Source of the DNA: an uncultured Rothia sp. | GTDB lineage: Bacteria; Actinomycetota; Actinomycetes; Actinomycetales; Micrococcaceae | Reading direction: 5' to 3' | Length of the DNA: 64,000 bases | Assembly: GCF_916715725.1 (NCBI RefSeq) | Contig: NZ_CAKAPD010000005.1 | Span: forward strand, 88,759 to 152,758 | Part shown: positions 52,055-61,133 of the stretch, one piece after another | Layout: each line of letters begins with the position of its first letter | How positions within the stretch are numbered: position 1 is the stretch's first letter | Made by a program: the position numbers and the translations under genes | Notes under the pieces: model-generated | What the model was told of the DNA's origin: nothing | Seen by the model: the letters and a program-made list of their open reading frames with translations, nothing else | The model's database searches: none

Positions 52055-52507
52055 CGCCCGTGTAAAGCTCTCACAATCTGAAAGATAGCTCAACCTTAGC
52101 TAATAGTTACTGTAACCCTAGTAATTGCCTGCTAAAGCTGATAGCCTAAAAAGCGTTGCGGAACGCACACGCCCCTCCACGGCACGAGCAACGGGTTCAT
52201 TACCAGCGGTAACCCAGCTCGGCGCCTCCACGAGGGAACGCGCGCGCCCGCACCGACGGGCAGGGCTCAACGCTGACATCTCAGCGCGGAGAACTGGGTA
52301 CTATCTCAGCGCTGAGATTCTGATGCTGACGTCTTGAAGCTATAGCTTAGTTGCTCAAGGAACGAGGCACAGCTGTATGCCGGTACTATACGACCCGGCA
52401 GACGGTAGTGTGTGCACGAACTATCTGCCGGTAGGCGCTGAGCTCCGCCCGTCACCTTATAAAGATTCAGCTAACGAACGCTCTGAAGAGCTCAAGGTCG
52501 TGAAAAC
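52055..52507. other. Intergenic region upstream of the unknown gene at 52508
   Basis: No supported gene is present. It holds the palindrome pair at 52278-52318 and a TACTATACG -10-like sequence near 52386, the probable promoter of the downstream gene. Confidence 0.5.
52278..52318 (+). promoter_or_regulatory. Pair of palindromic operator-like sites
   Basis: ATCTCAGCGCTGAGAT at 52303-52318 is a perfect 16-bp palindrome; ATCTCAGCGCGGAGA at 52278-52292 is a near copy. They lie 25 nt apart (start to start), about 190 nt upstream of the unknown gene. Confidence 0.55.
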
Positions 52508-53833
52508 GTGACGCAGTCGGGAACCTACCGAGAACAAACAAGCGAACAAGCAGGCAAGAACTCACCGGAGTTCTCCGCGGGCAGCCGCGGCGGTACCGCA
52601 ACCCTCAGCCGCGGGGGAGCGCGCCTCCCCAAGAGGGGTGTAGCCGAACAGCTTGAACCCGCCACCGTCGCCCAGCTGCTCAACGCTTACCGCCAGCAGA
52701 ACCTCGGCACCCTGCTGGGCGTGCTCACGCAGCGTCCTGCAGAATTTGCGCGTCAGCTCGGAAGGCTCTGCCGCGTCTTCCCCGAACACGTTCAGGCTAT
52801 CGCCCAGGCGTTCGGCGCCGTGGGCCGCGCCCTGCCCATTGACGAGCTGGTGCGTCTGCACAACCGCTACTCCAACGCCGCCCGCGGAGTCGGCGAACAC
52901 CTCAGCCTGGACAACTCCGGCGTGGCGCACCTGGTGCAGAGCCCCGCACTCAGCCGTGAAGGTGCGGGCCACCTGCTCATGGCGATTGAACTCTGTCTCG
53001 CCGGCAGGATGCGCGGGCTCACCATCGCCATGCCCTCCACCGAGGCGTTCACCCCGGCTGAGCAGGCGCCGAGCCTCGGCTCCTGCAACCCCGCCCTGGA
53101 CGGCGCCCTCAACGCGTTCGAACCGGCAGGCTGGGAGCCCTTCCACCTGGACGGCAGTGAGGTGCTCCTCGCGACCGGTGTGCGTGATGTGCCCGACGGC
53201 TACGAGCTGTCCCTCTGGCTGCTCGACGATGACTATCGGTGCCGCGCCCGCATTGAGCGCGGCGCCCCGCAGGTGTGCGTGGCAAGCTTCTACGATGAGG
53301 AAGTCATCACCCGAACCGTGGAAGAAACTGGGTCGGGCGAAGCCGGTCTGGTCGAGAACTACCGCGTGGAGGAGTACGCGGAACTGGACTTCCTCAACGC
53401 GATGGACCGGCAGGTGCGCTACGTGGCGGTTACCGCCGCCGTGGGGGAGCCGCTCCTGTCGTTGGAGAAGAACCAGGCGCCGAACAGCCTCCCCGACCCG
53501 GCGGCTTTCATCGCCGAGGCGGCGGGCGCCTCCCGTTTTGCGAGGAGTCTCCGCCCGGATATCCGCACCGCCGCCGTGGTAGGTAAGGGCCTGCGCACCG
53601 TCAACCACCGCGGCATGCTGCCCGTGCTGGGTGTGCCGAACCGCACCGTGTGCGCGGTGATTGACCTGTACAAGCAGCGCATCTGCGTGCCCGGCGTGGG
53701 CATTCCCCGCGGGCTGAGCGTGGAGGATGAAGAACGCACGATGCAGCTGATTTTGAGCGCCCTGAACGGGTACCTTCCGCTGACGAACCGGGCGCTGATG
53801 AGCCTCGCCGGAGCAACCGTGGAGGTGCGCTAA
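52508..53833 (+). CDS. Unknown protein, possibly related to TerD-associated families
   Basis: This 441-residue cytosolic-looking protein is not firmly recognised. Residues about 50-130 are helical and include LGVLTQRPAEFARQLGRLCRVFPEHVQAIAQ, which resembles the helical part of SCO0854/MXAN_6230-type proteins that carry TerD-like domains. The later part (about 190-360) is beta-rich (SEVLLATGVRDVPDGYELSLWLLDDDYRCRARIE, RYVAVTAAVGEPLLSLEKNQAP), loosely compatible with such a fold. The GTG start at 52508 lacks a strong ribosome binding site. It stands alone between yigZ and the ABC transporter, with two palindromes upstream. The family link is low-confidence inference. Confidence 0.65.
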   Translation: MTQSGTYREQTSEQAGKNSPEFSAGSRGGTATLSRGGARLPKRGVAEQLEPATVAQLLNAYRQQNLGTLLGVLTQRPAEFARQLGRLCRVFPEHVQAIAQAFGAVGRALPIDELVRLHNRYSNAARGVGEHLSLDNSGVAHLVQSPALSREGAGHLLMAIELCLAGRMRGLTIAMPSTEAFTPAEQAPSLGSCNPALDGALNAFEPAGWEPFHLDGSEVLLATGVRDVPDGYELSLWLLDDDYRCRARIERGAPQVCVASFYDEEVITRTVEETGSGEAGLVENYRVEEYAELDFLNAMDRQVRYVAVTAAVGEPLLSLEKNQAPNSLPDPAAFIAEAAGASRFARSLRPDIRTAAVVGKGLRTVNHRGMLPVLGVPNRTVCAVIDLYKQRICVPGVGIPRGLSVEDEERTMQLILSALNGYLPLTNRALMSLAGATVEVR

Positions 53834-53877
53834 CGCAGCGACCAACTAACGCTGTAGCGAACACTGCGAACCAATAA

Positions 53878-53920
53878 ATACCGCCTGGAACCATGCCTTG
53901 AGCACGGTCCCGGGCGGTAT
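53878..53920. terminator. Hairpin between converging genes
   Basis: ATACCGCC (53878-53885) pairs with GGCGGTAT (53913-53920), with an inner imperfect stem. No strong T-run is present. Confidence 0.5.
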
Positions 53921-54087
53921 GTGCACACAGGAATAGAGAGAAGAAGAGTGAAAAACTTGGAGCCCCGCCAGCTCCGCTGAGAATCCAGAGGCTCCACAAG
54001 AGCTCCAGACGTAGAGCCTCGGTAGAAGAGCCTCAGCAGAACCGGCGGGGGTAGCTACAAAACTAGCGAACTAGCGAGCCACGGGGA

Positions 54088-55230
54088 CTACTTTGCGGGG
54101 CCCTGGCCGTTGATGATGCGCTGAGCCTCATCCTCGGTCAGCTGGTAGCCGTAGAAGGTCGAGTAGAACTCGCGGGTCTCCTTGACCAGGTCAATGTCGG
54201 AGAACTTCTCGGGGTGGAACAGCTTCGCCGCCCACAGAATCTGCAGAGCCTCCTCAGCGGAGTAACGGTCCCAGTTGAAGGTGCCGACCGGGTTCTTAAT
54301 GATCTTGTCGTTCTTGACGGCGGGAACGTCCTTCCACGCGGCGTCAGCCTTGATAGCGTCGACACCCTTCTGCGCATCCGCGCCACCAATGATGATGTAT
54401 TCGGGCTGCGAGGCAATAATCTGCTCCAGAGAAATATTCTTCAGGTTCTCCACACCGTCCAGGGAGTTCTTCGCGCCCGAAAGCTTCATCCACTCGCCAA
54501 ACAGGGAGTTCGAACCGTCCACCTTCGTCAGGTCAGAGCCGCCCGCAATGTGCAGCACCTTCGGGGACTCGGTGACGCCCTGCAGGCGCTCCTTGATGAG
54601 GTTCTCGTTCTTCTCCAGGTACGCCAGGTACTTCTCGGCACGCTCAATCGCCTCATCGGTGCCGATGACCTCGGCGGTCAGCTCAACGGTGCGCTTCAGG
54701 TCGGCGAAGTTCTGGAACTCCACGTGCACCGCCGGGATACCCGCCTCAGTTACCTTCGCAATCTGATCCTTCGACGAGGCGAGCAGCACCTCCGGCTTAT
54801 CGGCAAGCAGCTGTTCCATGTTCACGTCGGTGCCCTTCACCGGCGCATCAACCTTTTCAATACCGGGGTACACCTGCTTGAACCACGCCAGGGACTTCAC
54901 GTTCGTTGTGGTGGACACCAGCTTCTCGGCACCGCCCAGCAGCAGAACCACCTGGTTGTTTGCGTGCCACAGGTCAGCGATGCGCTCCGGGTTGGTGGGG
55001 ACGGTAACTTCCTTGCCGTCAATGTCCTTAATGACCTTGGTGCCGTCGCCGTTATCCTTCACGAAGAAGCTGGTGTGCTTCTTCGCGGAATTGCTCGAAG
55101 CCGAAACGGAGGTCGAGGTCGAGCTAGAAGCCGAGGAGGAGGCGGTGTTCGCGGCACCGCAACCGGTCAGGGCAGCCAGCAGCAGGGAAGTGGTCAGGGC
55201 AACGCCAGTGTGGAACTTCGTGATCTTCAT
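54088..55230 (-). CDS. Iron-siderophore/corrinoid-type ABC transporter substrate-binding lipoprotein
   Basis: The 380-residue protein starts with a lipoprotein signal (hydrophobic core, then LAALTGC with the lipidated Cys near residue 24) and a Ser-rich linker. The rest is a type III periplasmic-binding fold of the BtuF/FepB family: VPTNPERIADLWHANNQVVLLLGGAEKLVSTT, ADKPEVLLASSKDQIAKVTEAGIPAVHVEF, ASQPEYIIIGGAD. The ATG at 55230 is chosen because the signal peptide begins there; a longer frame is not conserved. It is the third gene of the permease-ATPase-binding-protein run. The ligand (ferric siderophore, haem or corrinoid) cannot be read. Confidence 0.9.
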   Translation of the reverse strand: MKITKFHTGVALTTSLLLAALTGCGAANTASSSASSSTSTSVSASSNSAKKHTSFFVKDNGDGTKVIKDIDGKEVTVPTNPERIADLWHANNQVVLLLGGAEKLVSTTTNVKSLAWFKQVYPGIEKVDAPVKGTDVNMEQLLADKPEVLLASSKDQIAKVTEAGIPAVHVEFQNFADLKRTVELTAEVIGTDEAIERAEKYLAYLEKNENLIKERLQGVTESPKVLHIAGGSDLTKVDGSNSLFGEWMKLSGAKNSLDGVENLKNISLEQIIASQPEYIIIGGADAQKGVDAIKADAAWKDVPAVKNDKIIKNPVGTFNWDRYSAEEALQILWAAKLFHPEKFSDIDLVKETREFYSTFYGYQLTEDEAQRIINGQGPAK

Positions 55231-55387
55231 GATGTGTCTTTCTGTGTCGACGGGGTGGGTGAATAACCCGGAGGCGGTTCGGGGAAACGGCGCTCTAGGG
55301 ACGCGCCGCCACAGCGGATGGGGCACCTCTACCGCATCTTTTGTGTCCGGTCCGAACCGTCTCCGGAAGACTGGGGGTTGTGGAGCC

Positions 55388-56317
55388 TCAGGTATCGAGG
55401 CTCATCATGTGCACGCTGGAGCGCCCCAGCTCGGGGGAGTAGGTCACCGTCAGGTCGGTGTTGAAGGTGCGCGAGAGAACCTCGCTCGTGAGCACCTCCG
55501 AGGCGCGGCCTGTCAAAAGCTGAGCCGGCGCATCCCCCGAAACTGATGAATCCTTCGAAGCCTGTGCGTCAGGTTCGTCGTGCGCGCCGAGCAGGGCAAC
55601 GGTCGCATCCAGCATGAGGGCGTGATCCGGGTTGTGGGTCGTGAAGATGACCCCGTACCCGGCGTCGCGCAGCTGCCGAATCTTCCGCAGAACCTTCGCC
55701 TGATTCGCCACATCCAGGGCGCTGGTTGGCTCGTCCAAAACGAGGAGTGGGGCGTCCTGAACCAGGGTTCGGGCAATACCCACCTGTTGCCGCTGACCGC
55801 CCGAGAGCTGATCCAGCGGGGAGCGCGCCAGATCCAGCAGGTCGAGCTCCTCCATCACGGTTTGCACCTGCTCACGGTCACGGCGTGAGGGCGAAGAGAA
55901 CAACCCGATATAGGGTGCGCGACCCATCAGCAGGTACTCGGTGACCGTGTAAGAGATACCGCTACCCTCCATCTGCGGAAGGTAGGCGATGCGGCGGGCA
56001 CGCTCGGTCGCGGTCAGCGAATCCAGCGGCTCGCCACCCAGATGGACGGTGCCCTCGGTGAGCGAATGCAAACCAATCAGGGAGTTCAGCAGGGTGGATT
56101 TACCCACGCCGTTGCGACCCAGAATGGCGAGGACCTCACCGCGCCGCACCGTCAGGTTCACGTTGCGGAAAATCCAGCGGTCCGAACGGCGGCCCGCGCG
56201 GGTGTGCTTGATGCGCTCGCCCCGGTGGCCGTAGCGGAACCCCGCATCGTCCAGGCGTAGCAGAACCTCTGCGCTCGCATCCGCGGCGTGCCGAGTATCG
56301 GAAATGGAAGAAGACAT
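55388..56317 (-). CDS. FecE-type ABC transporter ATP-binding protein
   Basis: The 309-residue ATPase has Walker A GRNGVGKST, Q-loop LPQMEGS, signature LSGGQRQQ, Walker B LLVLDEPTSALD and the switch His in FTTHNPDHAL. It energises the metal-chelate importer formed with the flanking permease and binding protein. An insertion of about 20 basic residues (GHRGERIKHTRAGRRSDRW) before Walker A is unusual. Its ATG overlaps the permease stop (TAATG), indicating translational coupling. Confidence 0.93.
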   Translation of the reverse strand: MSSSISDTRHAADASAEVLLRLDDAGFRYGHRGERIKHTRAGRRSDRWIFRNVNLTVRRGEVLAILGRNGVGKSTLLNSLIGLHSLTEGTVHLGGEPLDSLTATERARRIAYLPQMEGSGISYTVTEYLLMGRAPYIGLFSSPSRRDREQVQTVMEELDLLDLARSPLDQLSGGQRQQVGIARTLVQDAPLLVLDEPTSALDVANQAKVLRKIRQLRDAGYGVIFTTHNPDHALMLDATVALLGAHDEPDAQASKDSSVSGDAPAQLLTGRASEVLTSEVLSRTFNTDLTVTYSPELGRSSVHMMSLDT

Positions 56318-57447
56318 TACTTCACCCGAACCTTTCCGAGCAGCAGCAACGCCACGTACAGCGGCGTGCCAATGAAACCGGTCAGAACGCTCAGCGGAAC
56401 CTCCGCGCTGGTAAGGCTACGCGCCAGGGTATCGACGAACATCATGAACGAGGCACCCATCAGGATGGACAGCGGCATGAGCTTGGTGGTGTCGCTACCG
56501 ACCAGCAGGCGGCACAGGTGCGGAATGACCAGACCAACCCAAGAAATCGGGCCGCCGATGCACACGCTGGTCGCGGTGACCAGGGTTGCCAGCAGGATGG
56601 TGACGCCGCGGGTTCGGGGCAGGTTAATGCCGAGGGTGCGTGCCTCGTCGTCGCCGAGCGAGAGGATGTTAATGCGCCAGCGCATCGCCAGCAGAAGCAG
56701 GATGCAGGGCACCGCTACCAGCGCGAACTGGGTGAGTGCGTCGGCACGCACGTCCTGCAGGGAGCCCATCTGCCAGAACACAATCTGAGCCAGCTGGGTT
56801 TCGGGGTTTGCAATGAACTTCAACGCACCCAGCGCGGCGGTGCCGAAGCCGCCCACAATCACGCCGGAGAGCACCAGCATGAGCGTGGACTGATTCTTCA
56901 ACAGGCGCGGAATGCTCACGGTCAGTAGCACAGCGGCGAGGCCACCGGCGAGGGCGGAACCCTGAATCGCGAGGCTCGTGCCCACGCCCAGCAGAATGGC
57001 GGAGGCGGCACCCACCGACGCACCCTGCGAAACACCCAGCAGGTACGGGGAGACCAGCGGGTTACGGAAAACCGCCTGGAAGGTAGCACCCGCAATGGCG
57101 AGGGCGGCACCGATAAGACCGGCGGCGAGCAGGCGCGGAATGCGCACGGTCAGCAGCATGTTTTCGGCGGGCTTGTAGACCTTCAGGTCCATGCCGAACC
57201 AGTTCTTGCCGAGGATACGGAAGAGCTCGTCCAGTTCGACCGGGTACCTGCCGGTGATGAGTGAGAGATAGGTGACGCCCAGCAGAATGGCGAGGGCGAT
57301 GAGCATAATGACCGGGTAGGAGGAGGTGAAGAGCGAGCGGCGGCGTTCGTTCTTGGCAGCTAAGGTGGCGACCGGTGTGCCGGTGGGGTTCGCCTCCGCG
57401 GGTTCTGTCGGGGCGGCTTTTGAAGCTGTCTCCGTGGTCGTGCTCAT
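56317..57447 (-). CDS. FecCD-type ABC transporter permease
   Basis: The 376-residue membrane protein has about ten transmembrane segments and the FecCD signature: LTVRIPRLLAAGLIGAALAIAGATFQAVFRNPLVSPYLLGVSQGAS, then LGDDEARTLGINL and GPISWVGLVIPHLCRLLVGSD. The N-terminal 40 residues are a Thr/Ala-rich cytoplasmic stretch. It is the first gene of the importer operon, and three copies of a CCCTTATC[CT]TTTG motif lie upstream. It probably works as a homodimer because no second permease gene is present. Confidence 0.92.
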   Translation of the reverse strand: MSTTTETASKAAPTEPAEANPTGTPVATLAAKNERRRSLFTSSYPVIMLIALAILLGVTYLSLITGRYPVELDELFRILGKNWFGMDLKVYKPAENMLLTVRIPRLLAAGLIGAALAIAGATFQAVFRNPLVSPYLLGVSQGASVGAASAILLGVGTSLAIQGSALAGGLAAVLLTVSIPRLLKNQSTLMLVLSGVIVGGFGTAALGALKFIANPETQLAQIVFWQMGSLQDVRADALTQFALVAVPCILLLLAMRWRINILSLGDDEARTLGINLPRTRGVTILLATLVTATSVCIGGPISWVGLVIPHLCRLLVGSDTTKLMPLSILMGASFMMFVDTLARSLTSAEVPLSVLTGFIGTPLYVALLLLGKVRVK

Positions 57448-57881
57448 GGAGTCCTTCCGTGCGCTCTTATGGTCCGTTCTGTCTGCGTGTGTGCGCTCTA
57501 AACATATGTGAGCCGCGTCAAAGAGGCAAAGGATAAGGGTGCGGAATACTCGTCATAAGTCTTTATGTTTTATCCCTTATCTTTTGTGACTTGGCGTGCC
57601 TGCGCCGCGATGCGGGCGGGGGAGTGGGCACCCTCGTAAGCACGCCGTTATTGTGCGGGAATTGCGCGGGAAAACGCTCCTGTTCGATTCCTGCCCTGCG
57701 GCGCACATAAACCGCTCGAACGCCCCTTATCTTTTGCACCCCATCTTTTATGAACTTGGGCACTTTCGCGCCGGACTATTGCGTCGGTAGCTGCGCCAGC
57801 AATTACGCCGGACTATTGCGCCAGCAGAAAAGGGTGACCAATCTTAGGGCGCATCCGACGGCTTTCCCCTAGGATGGATAC
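57448..57881. other. Intergenic region between the importer operon and uvrB
   Basis: No gene is present. It carries the three CCCTTATC[CT]TTTG sites, an inverted GGCGTGC/GCACGCC pair (57593-57645), a tandem repeat of CGCCGGACTATTGCG (57770 and 57806), and the uvrB -10 box TAGGAT (57870-57875). Confidence 0.6.
57527..57736. promoter_or_regulatory. Three copies of the CCCTTATC[CT]TTTG motif
   Basis: The motif occurs at 57527-57539 (minus strand, one change), 57574-57586 (plus) and 57724-57736 (plus). The first two form an inverted pair 34 nt apart close to the permease gene start. This looks like an operator, possibly for a metal-responsive regulator. Confidence 0.6.
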
Positions 57882-60050
57882 ATGAGTTACGCACCCCAGA
57901 TCAACCGTGTTGTTGCCCCCTTTGAAGTGGTCAGCCCCTTCCAGCCTGCCGGCGACCAGCCGAAGGCGATCGCCGAGCTCACCGAGCGCGTGCAGAACGG
58001 CGAGAAAGACATTGTGCTGATGGGCGCTACCGGTACCGGTAAGTCCGCGACCGCAGCCTGGCTGATTGAGGCGGTGCAGCGTCCGACTCTGGTGCTCGTG
58101 CAGAACAAGACTCTGGCGGCGCAGCTGGCGAATGAGCTGCGTGAGCTGCTGCCGAATAACGCGGTGGAGTACTTCGTCTCCTACTACGACTACTACCAGC
58201 CTGAGGCGTACGTGCCGCAGACCGATACCTTCATTGAGAAGGACTCCTCCATCAACGAGGAGGTGGAGCGCCTGCGCCACTCGGCGACGAACTCCCTGCT
58301 GACTCGCCGTGACGTGGTGGTGGTTGCGACCGTGTCCTGCATTTACGGTCTGGGTACGCCCGAAGAGTATATTGAGCAGATGGTGACTCTGCGTCGCGGT
58401 GAGGAGATTGACCGAGACGAGCTGCTGCGCCAGTTCGTGGCGATGCAGTACGCGCGTAACGACATGGACTTTCACCGCGGCATGTTCCGTGTGCGCGGCG
58501 ATACGGTCGAAATCATCCCCATGTACGAGGAGAACGCGATTCGCATCGAGTTCTTCGGCGATGAGATTGAGGCGATTTACACCCTGCACCCGCTGACCGG
58601 TGAGGTGATTCGCGAGGAAGAAGAAATGTATGTCTTCCCCGCAAGCCACTACGTTGCCGGCGCCGAGCGCATGGCGAAGGCTATTACCTCCATTGAGGAT
58701 GAGCTGCGTGAGCGCCTGCAGACCCTCGAATCCCAGGGCAAGCTGCTGGAGGCGCAGCGCCTGCGTATGCGCACCACCTATGACCTGGAAATGATGGAGC
58801 AGATGGGCTTCTGCAATGGCATTGAGAACTACTCGCGCCATATTGACGGTCGTGCTCCCGGTAGTGCCCCGAACTGTCTGCTGGATTATTTCCCGGATGA
58901 TTTCCTGCTGATTATTGATGAGTCGCATGTGACGGTTCCGCAGATTGGTGCCATGTATGAGGGTGATATGTCTCGTAAGCGCACCCTGGTGGAGCACGGT
59001 TTCCGCCTGCCCTCGGCGATGGATAACCGCCCGCTGAAGTGGGAGGAGTTCCTGGAGCGCATTGGTCAGACCATCTACCTGTCGGCGACCCCCGGCAAGT
59101 ACGAGCTCTCGCAGGCCGACGGTTACGTGGAACAGATTATTCGACCCACCGGCCTGATTGACCCGGAGATTGTGGTCAAACCGACCAAGGGTCAGATTGA
59201 TGATTTGCTTGAGGAGATTCGCGTGCGCGTTGAGCGTGATGAGCGTGTGCTGGTCACGACCCTCACTAAGCGCATGGCGGAAGATCTGACCGAGTACCTG
59301 CTGCAGCACGGCGTGAAGGTGCAGTACCTGCACTCTGACGTGGACACCCTGCGCCGTGTGGAGCTTCTGCGTGAGCTGCGCCTGGGCACCTTTGACGTGC
59401 TGGTCGGTATTAACCTGCTGCGTGAGGGCCTGGACCTGCCCGAGGTGTCCCTGGTTGCGATTCTGGATGCCGATAAGGAAGGCTTCCTGCGTTCGACCAC
59501 TTCGCTGATTCAGACGATTGGTCGTGCGGCGCGTAACGTGTCCGGTCAGGTGCACATGTACGCCGATAAGATTACGGATTCTATGCGCGTGGCGATTGAT
59601 GAGACGAACCGCCGCCGCGAGATTCAGCAGGCGTACAACCGTGCGCACGGCATTGACCCGCAGCCGCTGCGTAAGAAGATTGCCGATATTACGGATGTTC
59701 TCGCCCGCGAGGAAGAGGACACCCGCGAGCTTCTGCAGCAGCGTAAGAGCGGTAAGAAGGGTGCCCGCACGGTGAGTGCGGGTGCGAAGACCGGTTCTGC
59801 GACCTCGTCGAAGATTGCCACGAGCACCCCGGAGTCGGAGGAGCTTCTCGCCCGTGCGGAGGCGCGCGTTCGTGCCGACGGCCTGGCGGCGGCACCCGCT
59901 GAGGATCTGCTGGATTTGATTGAGCAGATGAACGAGCAGATGCGCGTGGCGGCGGAGAACCTGCAATTTGAGTTGGCGGCGCGTCTGCGTGATGAGCTTG
60001 CCGATTTGAAGAAGGAGCTGCGCCTGATGAAGGAGGCGGGTCACGCCTAA
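57882..60050 (+). CDS. uvrB: Excinuclease ABC subunit B
   Basis: UvrB is the damage-verifying helicase of nucleotide excision repair. The 722-residue protein has the P-loop GATGTGKSATAA (about 46), the beta-hairpin region YVSYYDYYQPEAYVP-like (VSYYDYYQPEAYVPQTDTFIEKDSS), helicase motifs IDESHVTVPQIGAMY, SATPGKYEL, TKRMAEDLTEYL, and GINLLREGLDLPEVSLVAILDADKEGFLRS. The C-terminal UVR motif (LIEQMNEQMRVAAENLQFELAARLRDELADLKKEL) is intact. Its ATG is exactly 6 nt after TAGGAT, so the mRNA may be leaderless. No clear LexA box was found upstream. Confidence 0.96.
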   Translation: MSYAPQINRVVAPFEVVSPFQPAGDQPKAIAELTERVQNGEKDIVLMGATGTGKSATAAWLIEAVQRPTLVLVQNKTLAAQLANELRELLPNNAVEYFVSYYDYYQPEAYVPQTDTFIEKDSSINEEVERLRHSATNSLLTRRDVVVVATVSCIYGLGTPEEYIEQMVTLRRGEEIDRDELLRQFVAMQYARNDMDFHRGMFRVRGDTVEIIPMYEENAIRIEFFGDEIEAIYTLHPLTGEVIREEEEMYVFPASHYVAGAERMAKAITSIEDELRERLQTLESQGKLLEAQRLRMRTTYDLEMMEQMGFCNGIENYSRHIDGRAPGSAPNCLLDYFPDDFLLIIDESHVTVPQIGAMYEGDMSRKRTLVEHGFRLPSAMDNRPLKWEEFLERIGQTIYLSATPGKYELSQADGYVEQIIRPTGLIDPEIVVKPTKGQIDDLLEEIRVRVERDERVLVTTLTKRMAEDLTEYLLQHGVKVQYLHSDVDTLRRVELLRELRLGTFDVLVGINLLREGLDLPEVSLVAILDADKEGFLRSTTSLIQTIGRAARNVSGQVHMYADKITDSMRVAIDETNRRREIQQAYNRAHGIDPQPLRKKIADITDVLAREEEDTRELLQQRKSGKKGARTVSAGAKTGSATSSKIATSTPESEELLARAEARVRADGLAAAPAEDLLDLIEQMNEQMRVAAENLQFELAARLRDELADLKKELRLMKEAGHA

Positions 60051-60170
60051 ACCCGGTGTTCTAAGCCCGGCGTTTAGGGGCCGACGTGGGTTTTTCGCCA
60101 TGAGGTAACTCATTGTTCATGAAGTTCTACTGAGTGCAGATACATGCTGTACACTATCAAGGTGTTTTAC

Positions 60171-60995
60171 GTGTCAAATAAAACCTTGATGCTTCCGAAC
60201 GATAAAGAAAAATCTGTGACTGTTTCTAATAACTCTTCAGACGCACACACCACGGGAGCTCGTTCCGTTACCCGCCGCAACCTCACCCGCGGCGCGCTCT
60301 GGGCTGTGCCCGCTATTGCCGCCTCCACGACGGTGCCCGCATTCGCTGCTTCGGCTGATGATTGCAAGACAGTACACGGCCCGGACTTCACCCAGGTCGG
60401 CGGCTGGATGATTACCAATCCCGCCAGTGGCGCCCTGCAGTCGCGCACCAAGAACAAGCCCGTGACTGCGCCGGAGACCGGTCAGGCATGGTGGTCCATG
60501 GAGAACGCAACCTCACCGAACCCCGCAACGATTCGCCTCATGTCCGTGTACGAGGCGACTCACGGCCCCGAGGGCGACCTCAACCTGAACTGCGGTGAGT
60601 TCGTGATGACCTACAACGTCTCCGCGCTGGAGGCGACGACCGGCACCACGCACCTGCACCCGTCCATGGACATTTACCTCTTCTCGCCCGAGGGTAAAAT
60701 CATTGACCGCCAGATCTTCACGACCGACCCGACCGGCAAGGCAACCGTCATGACCCGCAACGGCAAGACTCAGACCGTTCAGGGTCAGGTCATTCCGTTT
60801 GCGTCGAGCGTGAACGATAAGGCGACCGGCATCTCCGCGCGTTTTGCGTTACGTGGCAATACGCTCATGGAAGGCATGTACCAGTTCGAGGTGGTTATTA
60901 CCGTCCCGACGATTCAGGAGAACGGCACACTTGATACGAACAAGCAGGTCAACGCGATTGCTTTCACCCCGCCGACCTTCAACATGGTCTCCTAA
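60171..60995 (+). CDS. Secreted protein of unknown function, probable Tat substrate
   Basis: The protein carries a signal with RSVTRRNLTRGALWAVPAIAAS and cleavage expected after AFA, a form common in Micrococcaceae exported proteins and compatible with Tat export. The mature part (about 205 residues) is beta-rich, with one Cys pair (DDCKTVHG and NLNCGEF) likely to form a disulphide. The family is not recognised. The start is uncertain: GTG at 60171 has AGGTG upstream and a TACACT -10 further up; ATG at 60144 overlaps that -10, while ATG at 60192 and GTG at 60216 are also possible. A strong terminator follows, so it is a single-gene unit. Confidence 0.75.
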   Translation: MSNKTLMLPNDKEKSVTVSNNSSDAHTTGARSVTRRNLTRGALWAVPAIAASTTVPAFAASADDCKTVHGPDFTQVGGWMITNPASGALQSRTKNKPVTAPETGQAWWSMENATSPNPATIRLMSVYEATHGPEGDLNLNCGEFVMTYNVSALEATTGTTHLHPSMDIYLFSPEGKIIDRQIFTTDPTGKATVMTRNGKTQTVQGQVIPFASSVNDKATGISARFALRGNTLMEGMYQFEVVITVPTIQENGTLDTNKQVNAIAFTPPTFNMVS

Positions 60996-61006
60996 TTGAA
61001 TGAAAA

Positions 61007-61046
61007 GTAGCCCTCCCCGTAATAGTTCACGGGGAGGGCTACCTTT
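61007..61046 (+). terminator. Intrinsic terminator of the secreted-protein gene
   Basis: GTAGCCCTCCCCGT (61007-61020) pairs perfectly with 61029-61042, followed by CTTTAT. Confidence 0.85.
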
Positions 61047-61133
61047 ATGTGGGCTTACTGCGCGTGCTGGTCTGCGCGGTGTTGATCTGTGCGTGCTGGT
61101 CTGCACTGCGCCGCGTTCTACAGCGTGCCTTTT

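Noticed and set aside
57670..57725. LexA/SOS box upstream of uvrB
   Set aside because: GTTCGA and CGAAC fragments occur but not as the spaced palindrome expected for actinobacterial LexA.
57813..60113. 766-codon leftward frame opposite uvrB
   Set aside because: Shadow of uvrB; low-complexity translation and no start signals.
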